Of a stretch of 27,685 bases of DNA, positions 17,587 through 26,069 are shown piece by piece. Position numbers and translations under genes: made by a program. Within the stretch, counting starts at the first letter, position 1, and every line of letters starts with the position of its first letter. Under the pieces are notes generated by a model. The model was not told where the DNA came from. It searched no databases and saw nothing but the letters and a program-made list of their open reading frames with translations. This DNA is from PLOWO2-12-38-17 sp963709355 (lineage in GTDB: Bacteria > Planctomycetota > Brocadiia > Brocadiales > Brocadiaceae): contig CAVPVY010000008.1 of the NCBI GenBank assembly GCA_963709355.1, positions 1 through 27,685 of the forward strand, given 5' to 3'.

Positions 17587-18057
17587 CTATCTCTCTAAAA
17601 TAACTCTCTTTTCAAAGTCAAATTTATACTGTTTTAACACAAGCCATGCTATAAGCAAAACAGGCACTACAGAAACACCAACCTTTATTCTTCTTAATTT
17701 CCTCACATAAATTTCCTTCAGTTCCAAGTAACCTTCTTTGTGAAAAATGGATATAAGCTCTATATAATCATTTGTCTTCAGTCCTTCAACCGAACCAATA
17801 ACGGCTATTTTATTTATCCCATTTAAGAGCTCAAATCGATCCTTTTGGACCTTCCCCACCTTTGTGTTATTTCCAAACGTTAAAGTAGCCATGTCTAACC
17901 GTTCAGGGTTTAATAGACATTCTTGCAGTGTTATTTCACTACAATATTTTTTCTGGCTATAGATACATGCTAAAAATATTATAAATATCAAGACTATTAT
18001 TTTAATCTTATAATATTTGTTTCCAAAAACAACCGTGAGAACAGAGAGTTTATTCAT
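17587..18057 (-). CDS. Hypothetical membrane protein with two transmembrane segments
   Basis: I do not recognise a family. The 156-residue product has an N-terminal hydrophobic helix (IKIIVLIFIIFLACIYS, about residues 18-34), an intervening segment of about 90 residues rich in beta-type sequence (IAVIGSVEGLKTNDYIELISIF), and a second helix (VSVVPVLLIAWLVL, about 128-141). The middle part would lie in the periplasm if the N-terminus is cytoplasmic; it reads like a small OB-like or beta-barrel domain, but that is a guess. It is followed after 2 bases by the YdjM-like gene, so the two are probably made together. A 235-base gap with short hairpins precedes it. Confidence 0.6.
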   Translation of the reverse strand: MNKLSVLTVVFGNKYYKIKIIVLIFIIFLACIYSQKKYCSEITLQECLLNPERLDMATLTFGNNTKVGKVQKDRFELLNGINKIAVIGSVEGLKTNDYIELISIFHKEGYLELKEIYVRKLRRIKVGVSVVPVLLIAWLVLKQYKFDFEKRVILER

Positions 18058-18292
18058 CTATTAGATTTTCTGTTATTGCCTCACTCGTGGAATGGGAGAA
18101 AACCCTCTCCTTTAGGTGAAGATTTTAGTATGCTTGCGATAAGGCAATGAGCCTCCTGCTGGAGATTTTAAGATTGGTGATTAGAACTTTAGTCTTCTTG
18201 AAGTCGAACAGCAAAACTGCTTCACTTTAGGCGGTACCGGTCTAATTTTGATATCTATCATTTATACTCTCACCTCATAAAAATTCCCTATG
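18058..18292. other. Non-coding gap with three short hairpins
   Basis: No convincing gene is visible. The segment holds GGAGA/TCTCC (18095-18099 and 18106-18110), CTCC-TGCT-GGAG (18153-18164) and GAA-CA-GCA-AAAC-TGC-TTC (18206-18223), followed by GGCGGTACCGG. Its sequence looks less AT-rich than its neighbours. It could be an untranslated structured RNA, a terminator/promoter zone between two transcripts, or the worn end of an insertion element. Confidence 0.35.
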
Positions 18293-19315
18293 TTAGTGAT
18301 ATGAGAAAACATCGTTCTTGAAATCTAACACTTTATTTTGATCGCTATCATCACCTTTATTCTCAGGCTTTAGCAAAAAGTTTAATTCTATCTTTTTTAC
18401 CCTATACAATGTATCCTCAATCAACCGGCGGTTAAATGAGACGACATCTGCAACAAGACCTACCATGACAAGTATAAATCCTATTGTTGAAAATACACCG
18501 GCTATGATCAAAGACTGAATATGCCCGGAACCACTTCCTGTGAAGAAAAAATACAGAAATCTCAAAAACCCAAAAAATCCCAACGTAAATAACAGAGTAC
18601 CTATAGAGAAAAACACTCTAAGGGGCTGAAACATGATATACATTCTGATAATTGTTATGATGGACCTTTGGACATAAACACGGATACTTTTAAAGAGTCT
18701 CGATTCTCTCAACTTCTCATTAGTTCGAATTGGAACATGGATAATATTCAGATGTTTTTTCCCGGCCTGTATGATAGATTCAAGCGTATAGGTATAAAAG
18801 GAAATGATATTGAGTCTTAAAGCTGCATCTTTACTGTAGGCTCTGAACCCGCTGGTAGTGTCTGCAATGGAAGTACCAGAAAATTTTCTAACTGCCCAGC
18901 TTCCCAAACGTTGTAACACTTTCTTAGTAAAAGAAAAATGCGTAATACTATTAACCTGACGATCACCAACAACAATGTCTGCTTTACCATCCAGTATGGG
19001 CTTAATCAATGTAGGGATGTCTTTACCTTCATACTGGTTATCACCATCTGTATTGACAATTATGTCTGCACCACATTTAACTGCAGCATCAAGCCCTGCA
19101 CTAAAAGCAGCACCCAATCCTTTGTTTTTCGTGAACCTTACAATATGATCAACTCCTGAAGCCACAGCTACTTCAACTGTTCTATCTGTACTACCATCAT
19201 CAACTATAAGAATCTCTACTTCATCTACGCCTTTTATAGAACGGGGAATATCCTGAAGTGTCTGAGAAAGAGTATTCTCTTCATTAAAACATGGAATCTG
19301 GACAATTAATTTCAT
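18293..19315 (-). CDS. Polyprenol-phosphate glycosyltransferase-like GT2 with C-terminal membrane anchor
   Basis: A 340-residue family 2 glycosyltransferase of the dolichol-/undecaprenol-phosphate mannosyltransferase type. The GT-A fold is clear: IPCFNEENTL at the start, LIVDDGSTDRT (residues 37-45), GLGAAFSAGLDAA, and the metal-binding DGD at residues 90-92 (NTDGDNQYEGKDI). TTSGFRAYSKDAAL follows, as in DPM1-like enzymes. Two hydrophobic helices near residues 234-257 and 267-290 anchor it in the membrane, so it probably loads a sugar onto a lipid phosphate or starts a lipid-linked chain. A GGAGGTAG ribosome-binding site precedes the start. It is the first gene after a 586-base gap, so it may open a transcript of its own. 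Confidence 0.87.
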   Translation of the reverse strand: MKLIVQIPCFNEENTLSQTLQDIPRSIKGVDEVEILIVDDGSTDRTVEVAVASGVDHIVRFTKNKGLGAAFSAGLDAAVKCGADIIVNTDGDNQYEGKDIPTLIKPILDGKADIVVGDRQVNSITHFSFTKKVLQRLGSWAVRKFSGTSIADTTSGFRAYSKDAALRLNIISFYTYTLESIIQAGKKHLNIIHVPIRTNEKLRESRLFKSIRVYVQRSIITIIRMYIMFQPLRVFFSIGTLLFTLGFFGFLRFLYFFFTGSGSGHIQSLIIAGVFSTIGFILVMVGLVADVVSFNRRLIEDTLYRVKKIELNFLLKPENKGDDSDQNKVLDFKNDVFSYH

Positions 19316-19901
19316 AAAGCACTACCTCCACCAATCTGTATAATTAATAATTTATCAATTTTCTACCGTAATAATTAGATTCTAAGAAAACTCACCTAAT
19401 ATAAATTCTTTAAAACATCACAACCCATAACAAAAATTTATATTCTCACTGGGGAATTTTCTGTATCATCTTTTAGTTACCCTAAAATCTGAGTTGAATT
19501 CATGTTACAGATAATTGTTATTTCTTCCAGCCGAAAGAGAGGTGCAAGAATTAGTTTCTCATCACTCAATTTTTTAAGATACATCATATGTCATAATATG
19601 GAAGGCATTTGAATGCCGCAAATATATCCGATTTCTGAAAACAAATAATATCTATAAAAATTTGCGTTAGGAAGGATAATCGAACCCCGTGAAAAGCTTG
19701 GAAAACAAACACTCCACCTCAGATAATACTCTTTACAGCACCTATAAGTAATGTTTAACCATTCAGCTAGTTAGACTGCCTAGAGACATATATTGGTGTG
19801 GCGTTTATCTCAGAGCAGGGGTAGATATAATCTGCTGCTCATTAACTATTTTAAGTGTATTGGATTGCGGGATCGTGTCAACAGGCTGATTAATACGTTC
19901 T
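19316..19901. other. 586-base gap between the co-polymerase and GT2 genes
   Basis: No gene or RNA could be supported on either strand. The one symmetric site is GGCATT-TG-AATGCC at 19604-19617, a 14-base palindrome that could be an operator. The gap separates the export/chain-length pair from the biosynthetic genes, so a promoter for the biosynthetic genes is expected here on the minus strand, but I see no clear -35/-10 pair. Confidence 0.35.
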
Positions 19902-22598
19902 TTATTTTTTTATCTGATTCATGACCACTCCAATGATCTTGGTGTTGCTCTCTTTCATGCGACTTATCGCTTCATTGATATCCTTGATAGATGCATGACC
20001 TTGTTTTATTACAAAGATAACACCATCTACGAATGGGAACAATGGTTTAAAACCATTCATTGTGTCGAGCAGAGGAGGAGCATCAACAAGTACTACGTCA
20101 AAATGTTGTTTCAGTATGTCTAGAAATTTTAAAATGAGCATAAAGTAGCGCATGCCGCCATATCTCAAATTACCTGTACCTGCAGGCAGAATAGACAGAT
20201 TAGGCTCGTCCAGGGATTGCAAGCATGATAAGACTTCATTTTCCAGGAAACGACTCCCGCCCATAAGACCCAAACGTTTGATAAGCGGTAAATAATCTTC
20301 TCTGAAATTGATTTTTTTATCTTTGTAGAACGTTACATTCTCCTGCATAAAAGTAAAGGTTCCTTGTTTCCAACTAAACAGCTTCTGAAGATGTTCCTCC
20401 ATTTGAAGCTTTAGAGGTCCTTTTAATTCAGTCTGATTTAGGTATCCGGCATTAAGAAGAATGTATCCCAACGGTTGTCCTGTTTGATTATTTCTTTCCA
20501 GGGCATCCTTAAGTTGATCTTCGGTTATAAAGCCTCCACGTAAAAGCATCGTACCCAATCGGTTTGCTATGCGTATATTACCATCATTTTGAAGGTGAAA
20601 GAGATTTCCTTTATCAAAAATTGCTGTCATACTCTGGTTATCGTTTATAATGGTAAGTTTGCCACTCTGTTTTTTTAAGTTAATGAGAAAAAATAGATCA
20701 TCCAAGCTATATTGATCCAAGGTTCCATTTTGCAACTTTTGATTTATAATATTCGACATGGTTTTCGTGAGCCCTTTCCCCCCCGAACCATTTAATTTGA
20801 ATATCTTATTAAGGGATGGCCGATGTACATCAGCATCTACCATAACCACTCTTAGGCCTCCTCTTGCCAGGTTAATAGCCGATCTTGCAAGTACAGTGCT
20901 CTTGCCCTCACCAGCGGTCGTACTCTCAACCATAATTACATGGCCAAACAATCTTGGTTGCATCAATGTAGAACTGGGGATAATATTTGTGGAGATATCA
21001 TGTTGATAATAGCCTCGTGAAGACACATTTTCTTTATAATAGTTAGACTCGTCTTCAGACAATGACAACACTAACGTCGTTCTCCCTTTTTTAAGTTCTT
21101 TATCTAAGGGTACCATTCCAAGAACATTCATACCTAGGCGCCTAGAAACATCTTCAGGTGTCTTCACAGATTTGTCCATATATTCAACGAAATAGGCTGC
21201 ACCGAAGCCAAATGCTAAGCCAAAAACCACAGATAAAAGAATATTTATTGTTTTTTTCGGTCTTATTGGTTTCGTAGGCAACAAAGCCTCATCGACAATA
21301 CGTACATTACTTCTCCTTGTGCTACTAATAGCATTAACTTCACTAGCCTGTCTCAAGAGGATGTCGAAAATATTTTGAGTACTCTGTGCTTCTCGTTGCA
21401 ATACATTAAAGTTAATATTCTTTTCATTAAAGGACAAGGTCACATTTTTGTGCTCATCCAGAGCCTCTTTAATAGAGTTTTCAAAAGCGATAGCTCTATC
21501 TAATTCCGCCTTGATTGTATTACGTACTCGTTGCACTTCGTTAGTGATTTCCTGTTCTAATGGTTTGACACTAGAATTTATTTCCATAATCTTCGGATGT
21601 TTTGAACGATACATGGAAGACATTTCGATTTTCCGGGCATTAAGATCAGTTAGTCTGCTACGAAGCTTCTGTATTACGCTATCATCCTTGATCTCTGGTA
21701 GAGAAAAGATAGATTCTTTGTCTAAAGAGAAAGAATCGAGCTGATCATAGGCCGTCTGTCTTTCAATACGTTTTGCACTAGCCTGAATAAGGATATTGTT
21801 CAGTTCTGCGAGCTTTCGGGATATGATATCATCCTGTTCCCCGATGAATACTATGCCTTTATCTTTCTTATATTCGTGAACTGAGCGTTCGGATGCCTCC
21901 ACTTTCTTTTTCTGTTCCTCAATTTGAACATTAAGCCAATTCAAGGACTGCTGAAAATCCTTATATTGTGTTTGTATGTTCTGTTCGATAAATGTATGAG
22001 CGTGAGAATTAGCAACCCCTTGAGCCACTTCAGGTAAAGTCGAAGTAAAGCTGATGTTGAAGATTTGGCTACCCTTTATCTGCTCAATATTAAGATTTGA
22101 TAGATACCAGCCAACCATACTGGTAGCATTTTCCGATTCTGACTGCTTGACTGCATCGGTACTGTTAATATTTTTTGAATGTACCGTACTATCGGACAAA
22201 TCTGATGTGTCGGTTAAAACGTCTGTATCATCAACTGAATGGAAAGTAGAATCATTCCATAGCTCTAACTTTTTAATAACCCGAAGAGCCAGATTTTCAC
22301 TAACCAATAAATTGTGCTGCGTTTTATAATATTCAATATTTGGATCTTCCCTGGACATAGCGCTTTCAATAGTAGCTTCAGGCCTGAATTGTCTTTCAAT
22401 CAATATTTTATTAGTAGCCTTATACACAGGTTTGGTATTAAATGTCTGGAATGTAACAAGGGAAACCAAAATCAAAAAGGAAGTAATTACCAACCATTTC
22501 CTTTTCCAAACAATATGCAAGTAGTCTGTTAAATGTATTTCCTGAGTAAATAAAGTCTGGTTGGACGTTTTAAAAGTGTTTGGATCCTGATTCATCAT
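19902..22598 (-). CDS. Wzc/GumC-like chain-length protein with ATPase domain split by a DUF4388-like insert
   Basis: An 898-residue polysaccharide co-polymerase. A first membrane helix (about residues 35-51) and a second (about 451-470) flank a large periplasmic Wzz/GNVR region with long coiled-coil segments (about 205-415) ending in the proline-rich PTKPIRPKK. The cytoplasmic part has a Walker A motif TAGEGKST (561-568), Walker A' RVVMVDADVHRP (583-594) and Walker B DVVLVDAPP (834-842), as in bacterial tyrosine kinases. Between A' and B lie about 200 extra residues: a DUF4388/PATAN-like segment (YSLDDLFFLINLKKQSGKLTI..., about 630-675), then LGTMLLRGGFITEDQLKDAL (681-700), which resembles the N-terminal domain of type II secretion/pilus ATPases. 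The C-terminus ends GVVMNQIKK with no tyrosine cluster, so autokinase signalling of the Wzc type is doubtful. It controls chain length/export with the SLBB protein encoded before it. Confidence 0.88.
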   Translation of the reverse strand: MMNQDPNTFKTSNQTLFTQEIHLTDYLHIVWKRKWLVITSFLILVSLVTFQTFNTKPVYKATNKILIERQFRPEATIESAMSREDPNIEYYKTQHNLLVSENLALRVIKKLELWNDSTFHSVDDTDVLTDTSDLSDSTVHSKNINSTDAVKQSESENATSMVGWYLSNLNIEQIKGSQIFNISFTSTLPEVAQGVANSHAHTFIEQNIQTQYKDFQQSLNWLNVQIEEQKKKVEASERSVHEYKKDKGIVFIGEQDDIISRKLAELNNILIQASAKRIERQTAYDQLDSFSLDKESIFSLPEIKDDSVIQKLRSRLTDLNARKIEMSSMYRSKHPKIMEINSSVKPLEQEITNEVQRVRNTIKAELDRAIAFENSIKEALDEHKNVTLSFNEKNINFNVLQREAQSTQNIFDILLRQASEVNAISSTRRSNVRIVDEALLPTKPIRPKKTINILLSVVFGLAFGFGAAYFVEYMDKSVKTPEDVSRRLGMNVLGMVPLDKELKKGRTTLVLSLSEDESNYYKENVSSRGYYQHDISTNIIPSSTLMQPRLFGHVIMVESTTAGEGKSTVLARSAINLARGGLRVVMVDADVHRPSLNKIFKLNGSGGKGLTKTMSNIINQKLQNGTLDQYSLDDLFFLINLKKQSGKLTIINDNQSMTAIFDKGNLFHLQNDGNIRIANRLGTMLLRGGFITEDQLKDALERNNQTGQPLGYILLNAGYLNQTELKGPLKLQMEEHLQKLFSWKQGTFTFMQENVTFYKDKKINFREDYLPLIKRLGLMGGSRFLENEVLSCLQSLDEPNLSILPAGTGNLRYGGMRYFMLILKFLDILKQHFDVVLVDAPPLLDTMNGFKPLFPFVDGVIFVIKQGHASIKDINEAISRMKESNTKIIGVVMNQIKK

Positions 22599-22774
22599 GA
22601 ATTTTCACATACTCATCAAATGGTTAAGAAGCAATAATTTGCTATCAAGCAAAGATATTGTTTGCATTTTATCATTACCTTCAATATTTCGAAACAATAA
22701 GTACCTTCATATTCGTAGCGCTTCATTGATTACTTGGCAAAGATGGGAAAATAGTTTTTTTAACTTGTAACATT
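22599..22774. other. Short gap between the export and co-polymerase genes
   Basis: AT-rich spacer of 176 bases with no ORF, hairpin or promoter that I can support. Its size would leave room for a separate promoter for the co-polymerase gene. Confidence 0.3.
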
Positions 22775-23377
22775 TTAAAACAAACGTGCTGGAACCATAA
22801 TAACATCTCCGGGTTTTATTGCCGTCTCGTCTTCTTCATCAGCATTACCCTTTTTCTGTTTTTTAAGGATACTGGAGAGATTTACGATGATTTTTTTCTT
22901 TACGCCATCCGGATCTATCCTGATAATCTCTATCTTTCTTTTATTTGCCTCATCAGTAAAGCCGCCAGCCATCGATATGGCTTCCAAAATGTTCGTTACC
23001 TTATTCTTGGTTAGATTGATTGTTGTTGGATTCTTTACTTCACCTATAATATAAATAATATTCAACTGATTTAAATAGTACTCTAAGGTAAGGACAACAA
23101 CATGAGGATTGACAATGTAGTCTTTATTCAGAAGTTTTTCTATCTCTGTTTCAAGATCACGCACAGTCTTTCCTTCAACGTTAATTGTACCCAATAAGGG
23201 AAAGGATATAGTGCCCTCTGAAGAAACACGGGTCTTTGTGCTTAAGTCCTCGTGCCCATATACGGTGATCTCTAACAAATCTTCTGGTGCTATTTCCCTG
23301 GCTGAACATGATATAGATTGAAATTGAACAATCATACATGCTGCAATAGAAGCGATGATTATACACAATTTTCTCAT
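22775..23377 (-). CDS. Polysaccharide export protein (Wza/BexD family, Poly_export + SLBB)
   Basis: A 200-residue secreted protein with a signal peptide (residues 1 to about 24, MRKLCIIIASIAACMIVQF). The Poly_export domain follows (APEDLLEITVYGHEDLSTKTRVSSEGTISFPLLGTI, about 29-64, and on to about 100), then one SLBB domain (about 107-165, IYIIGEVKNPTTINL) and the closing IKPGDVIMVPARLF. The fold is that of the outer-membrane polysaccharide exporter Wza. It is much shorter than E. coli Wza and lacks the C-terminal amphipathic helix that forms the outer-membrane pore, so it may be a periplasmic ring subunit. A lipobox cysteine is not clear (SISC). The gene opens the whole locus and pairs with the co-polymerase encoded next. 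Confidence 0.9.
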   Translation of the reverse strand: MRKLCIIIASIAACMIVQFQSISCSAREIAPEDLLEITVYGHEDLSTKTRVSSEGTISFPLLGTINVEGKTVRDLETEIEKLLNKDYIVNPHVVVLTLEYYLNQLNIIYIIGEVKNPTTINLTKNKVTNILEAISMAGGFTDEANKRKIEIIRIDPDGVKKKIIVNLSSILKKQKKGNADEEDETAIKPGDVIMVPARLF

Positions 23378-23973
23378 ATTGTTACCATTTGTATATTATG
23401 TATTAAGTATATTAATTTCGATAAATTCATTTTCCTTGAAAATCAGGAATATTTCTTATTTCGTTTTCCACAGTCACAGCAAGAATATATATTTTTCGAT
23501 TACTTTACTAAATATTCAAACTACGAGTTAACATAAATTTTCTAAAATTTAATTTACAGCAATGTAACCAGAAGGTGTTAAAGAATTTAGAAACAAAACA
23601 AGTTCACAATTCGCTATAAATCTTCAGAAAATCAATTAAATACTCACAGCCATGAATTGTGCCATAAACTTAAAAATAGCTACAATAGTATTTTCCCAAT
23701 AATGATATTCAATTTCAAATTTATTATTTACTGTGTTTACAGCTCCGCCTTCTCAGTTACATTGGAGTATCTATTCCAAACAAAAGTAACATCCGCTTGA
23801 AGGCAATTTTTTTCTGACTACAGCCTTATAAAATTCGACAACTACAGATTCAAATTCCACCGTACATCCTTGTACTTTAAAAAATACGTTTTCGTTGTGT
23901 TTTCTGATTATAAATGTTTACCTTCTTCAAAAAGAATTTGCATATTAAGTAACTTAATACTTAATAAAATTAC
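23378..23973. promoter_or_regulatory. Non-coding region upstream of the glycan locus
   Basis: About 600 bases of very AT-rich DNA with no supportable gene. As it lies upstream of the first gene of the locus (minus strand), the main promoter is expected here. I looked for sigma-54 (-24/-12) and sigma-70 patterns and found none that is convincing; TATACT/TACATAAT strings near 23390-23410 (minus strand) are possible -10 boxes without a good -35. Confidence 0.3.
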
Positions 23974-23982
23974 ATTTTACTT

Positions 23983-24151
23983 CATCAGTGTCCGGTTAGG
24001 TTTTTGCGTGTTTCGTTTATTGCCCCCACAAGCCTTCATTCCCGCATGTTTTTAGCGGGAATCCAGGAAGAACGCGAGCTTATGGATACCCGACAAAAGA
24101 ATTCAGGTATAACAAAAGCAGTGAAAGCAAAAACCTAACCGGACACTGCTG
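23983..24151. mobile_element. 169-bp miniature inverted-repeat element with 9-bp target duplication
   Basis: The element has terminal inverted repeats of 25 bases with one mismatch (CATCAGTGTCCGGTTAGG... on the left; the right end reads CAGCAGTGTCCGGTTAGG... on the other strand). It is flanked by ATTTTACTT at 23974-23982 and 24152-24160, a 9-bp target-site duplication. There is no coding capacity. From base 9 inward, 19 bases of each end match the ends of the IS at 26070-27384, so the element was probably moved by that transposase or a close relative. Inside is a short hairpin repeat (TTCCCGC...GCGGGAA) of the type common in intergenic DNA of many bacteria. Confidence 0.8.
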
Positions 24152-24160
24152 ATTTTACTT

Positions 24161-24551
24161 AACCTTGATGATGTTATTTATCGAATCGACGCATCCTGCA
24201 CTTAAGATCCCTGTCGGGAAGGCAAATGGACTTTGGACTCAGGACAACTACCTCCTTGTGGCTGCCTAAAAACATTAATGAATTAAGTTCCGCATAATTT
24301 CTTGTATGCGGTAAAGCACATAAAACTGGAATTTGTGATTTCTTATAAAATTTTATGATAATATGAAACTTATTATGAGTTCTTAACTTTGAAATAAGAA
24401 ATATTTTATTTGCATTTACACATATATTAAGTCAATCTGCTTTTAAAAGGCTTACATTTATGGGTAAAGCTATAAAATCCTTGCAAATACCCATTTGGTA
24501 AAAGAAACACATGTAGAAAATAATGTAACTTTTTCATGATACGTATTGCTT
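24161..24551. other. 391-base non-coding gap
   Basis: No gene is supported. Two inverted repeats are visible: CCGCATA...TATGCGG at 24290-24311 (7-bp stem, 8-base loop) and ATGGGTA...TACCCAT at 24460-24494 (7-bp stem, 21-base loop). The second lies 3' of the STAS-PilZ gene on the minus strand but has no T-tract, so it is a weak terminator candidate. The stretch 24215-24270 has small nested complementarities (AGGCA/TGCCT, ACAA/TTGT) and might be a structured RNA. Confidence 0.35.
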
Positions 24552-25298
24552 TTAATTATCTTTTTGCGTCTGCACATAATCCCTGATTATCTTATTATGG
24601 TTTTGTTTCATATTCTTAAAACACAACCCTGCGTATCGCACTTCGTTCACGCCGGTCTCCCACACAAATTCTCCATCAGCTTTAATAAGCCTTGAATCAT
24701 CATTTATGTTGAATTCAATGTCAAAGAGTTCCTTACCAATTATTCCAAGCGTTTGTACCCTCTCTTCTACTTTTTTATTCAGAGCATTAATTTGACTTAT
24801 CATGACGCCCACTTCACTCAGATTCTCAATAACTGCCTTATAAGTAATGTCGCCATTATGAGAGGAGTTGGTTTTAAACTCTGTTCGTAAAGATGTGTTA
24901 ACCCTTTGAAAGCGTCTCCTTTTGATGTCGTTCCTGAACGTTTTCTTTCCTTCAAGAATTTCCTTTTCAAACAGCAAAACAGCCTCATCCGGGTTCTGAC
25001 AATTGTATAGTTTAATAGCGTCTTCTTTTCCTGATATCTTGATCAGGTTTTGTATCTCTACCCCTCCATTGAATAACATGATACGCATACCACGGTTTAA
25101 AAAATATTCCAGAACATCGAGACCCAATCCATCGGCTTTTTTCAAATGTTTCAGATTTATTATTTTAGAACACCTGCCTTCATCCATTGACGAATACAAG
25201 TAATCTTCAAGCTGTACAGCACCTCTACCCGTTAATTCACCGTTAATCTCGATGATCTCTATAACCGGGTGATTATTGGAATATGTTGTAATCTTCAT
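24552..25298 (-). CDS. STAS-PilZ two-domain protein, likely c-di-GMP responsive
   Basis: A 248-residue cytoplasmic protein. Residues about 1-112 form a STAS-like (anti-sigma-factor antagonist type) domain (VIEIIEINGELTGRGAVQLEDYL, CSKIINLKHLKKADGLGLDVLEYF). No obvious phosphorylatable serine occupies the usual place; the stretch reads KKADGLGL. Residues about 125-240 form a PilZ domain: the RxxxR motif is RRFQR (128-132) and the D/N-x-S-x-x-G motif is NLSEVG (159-164), both of which contact c-di-GMP in the family, followed by GEFVWETG and RYAGLCF strands. It could link c-di-GMP levels to the nearby glycan locus, which is a common logic for exopolysaccharide control, but the link is inferred from position only. 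It is transcribed on its own. Confidence 0.8.
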   Translation of the reverse strand: MKITTYSNNHPVIEIIEINGELTGRGAVQLEDYLYSSMDEGRCSKIINLKHLKKADGLGLDVLEYFLNRGMRIMLFNGGVEIQNLIKISGKEDAIKLYNCQNPDEAVLLFEKEILEGKKTFRNDIKRRRFQRVNTSLRTEFKTNSSHNGDITYKAVIENLSEVGVMISQINALNKKVEERVQTLGIIGKELFDIEFNINDDSRLIKADGEFVWETGVNEVRYAGLCFKNMKQNHNKIIRDYVQTQKDN

Positions 25299-25530
25299 TT
25301 TTAGATTTATTCAGTTTAACTAGTGCTGTGGTGTAATCACAAAAAACATACCAATAGAAAAAAAATAATGAGATTCTTCGTAAGTCTCTATTTATAAATG
25401 CATGAGAGTTAAAACATTCCAGCTGGTTGTACTGACAAATTGAGAGCAAAACGTTCGGATTCGAAGATTTATTCTTAAGACGCATCACAAGAATTTTTTT
25501 AACTACCTATTGTGTGATGAGATACATAAT

Positions 25531-25567
25531 CGTTCGAATACGTACACTTACTGTTCACATTCGAACG
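25531..25567. repeat. Inverted repeat, 9-bp arms
   Basis: CGTTCGAAT at 25531-25539 is mirrored by ATTCGAACG at 25559-25567 with 19 bases between. It lies upstream of the STAS-PilZ gene on the minus strand, so an operator role is possible; it may also be a simple hairpin. Confidence 0.6.
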
Positions 25568-25578
25568 GTTTATGTGAA

Positions 25579-25710
25579 AAAGCAATATGAGCTCAAAGCA
25601 AAAACAGCTGATGGCATATGGCTGATGGGTCATGGTTAAGCGTTCAGAGGTTCAGGGTTGATGGCTGATGGCTGATGGCGCAAAGATTTAAAGCAATATG
25701 AGCTCAAAGC
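25579..25710. repeat. Direct repeat pair of 21 bp
   Basis: The 21-base string AAAGCAATATGAGCTCAAAG + C occurs at 25579-25599 and again at 25690-25710. The 90 bases between hold the GCTGATG heptads. The pair looks like part of a larger repetitive intergenic unit. Confidence 0.75.
25657..25677. repeat. Heptamer tandem repeat GTTGATG-(GCTGATG)2
   Basis: Three consecutive 7-mers (GTTGATG, GCTGATG, GCTGATG). Related strings (CTGATGGCATATGGCTGATGG) sit just to the left near 25607-25628. Confidence 0.75.
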
Positions 25711-25740
25711 TGAAAGGGCAAAGCGTAAAGGGGAAAGATA
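25706..25740. repeat. Heptamer tandem repeat AAAGNNN, five units
   Basis: Five units in strict 7-base register: AAAGCTG, AAAGGGC, AAAGCGT, AAAGGGG, AAAGATA. The first four bases are constant, the last three vary. A similar array lies at 27512-27567, on the other side of the interrupted four-helix-bundle gene. Confidence 0.75.
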
Positions 25741-26060
25741 GAAAATATATGACAGGAAATAAAGAGCTATTTACTGGTTTTGTGTAACGAATTTATGAGG
25801 CCTTTTATCATAGACGCTATTTCTATTCCCTCAGATTCAAAATGCAAGTAGTCAGAATTTGAAATCCATTTCTTTCTTTTAAATATTTCAAGTAAGGTCA
25901 TGGTTTCATATAAAGACCATCGAGCAATATAACAATATTGTACAAATTCTTTTTTCGAGAAGCGTCCCTTTCCTTCGGCAAGGTTCATGGCTATGATTGT
26001 TGAGCATGCTTCTATCTGTTCTAAAAGGCGATAATGCTTCCTTGACGTATTAATATTCTC

Positions 26061-26069
26061 AATAAGATC
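26061..26069. repeat. Target-site duplication, left copy (AATAAGATC)
   Basis: Matches the copy at 27385-27393 exactly; nine bases, directly adjoining the IS ends. Confidence 0.95.

Larger units (their letters stand above)
25299..25766. other. Repeat-bearing non-coding gap
   Basis: No supportable gene. The left part is AT-rich. An inverted repeat CGTTCGAAT...ATTCGAACG lies at 25531-25567 and repeat units fill 25579-25740 (listed separately). Confidence 0.5.

Noticed and set aside
19670..19689. tRNA-like T-arm (GGGGTTCGATTATCC on the minus strand)
   Set aside because: The stem pairs poorly and no D-arm, anticodon arm or acceptor stem could be placed around it.
23870..24055. 61-codon plus-strand reading frame
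   Set aside because: It runs into the miniature element and its repeat; composition is not protein-like.
24161..24551. c-di-GMP riboswitch in the gap near the STAS-PilZ gene
   Set aside because: None of the conserved core strings of the known classes is present, and the gap is 3' of the gene.
25273..25488. 71-codon minus-strand reading frame overlapping the start of the STAS-PilZ gene
   Set aside because: Low-complexity composition, no ribosome-binding site and overlap with a well-supported gene.
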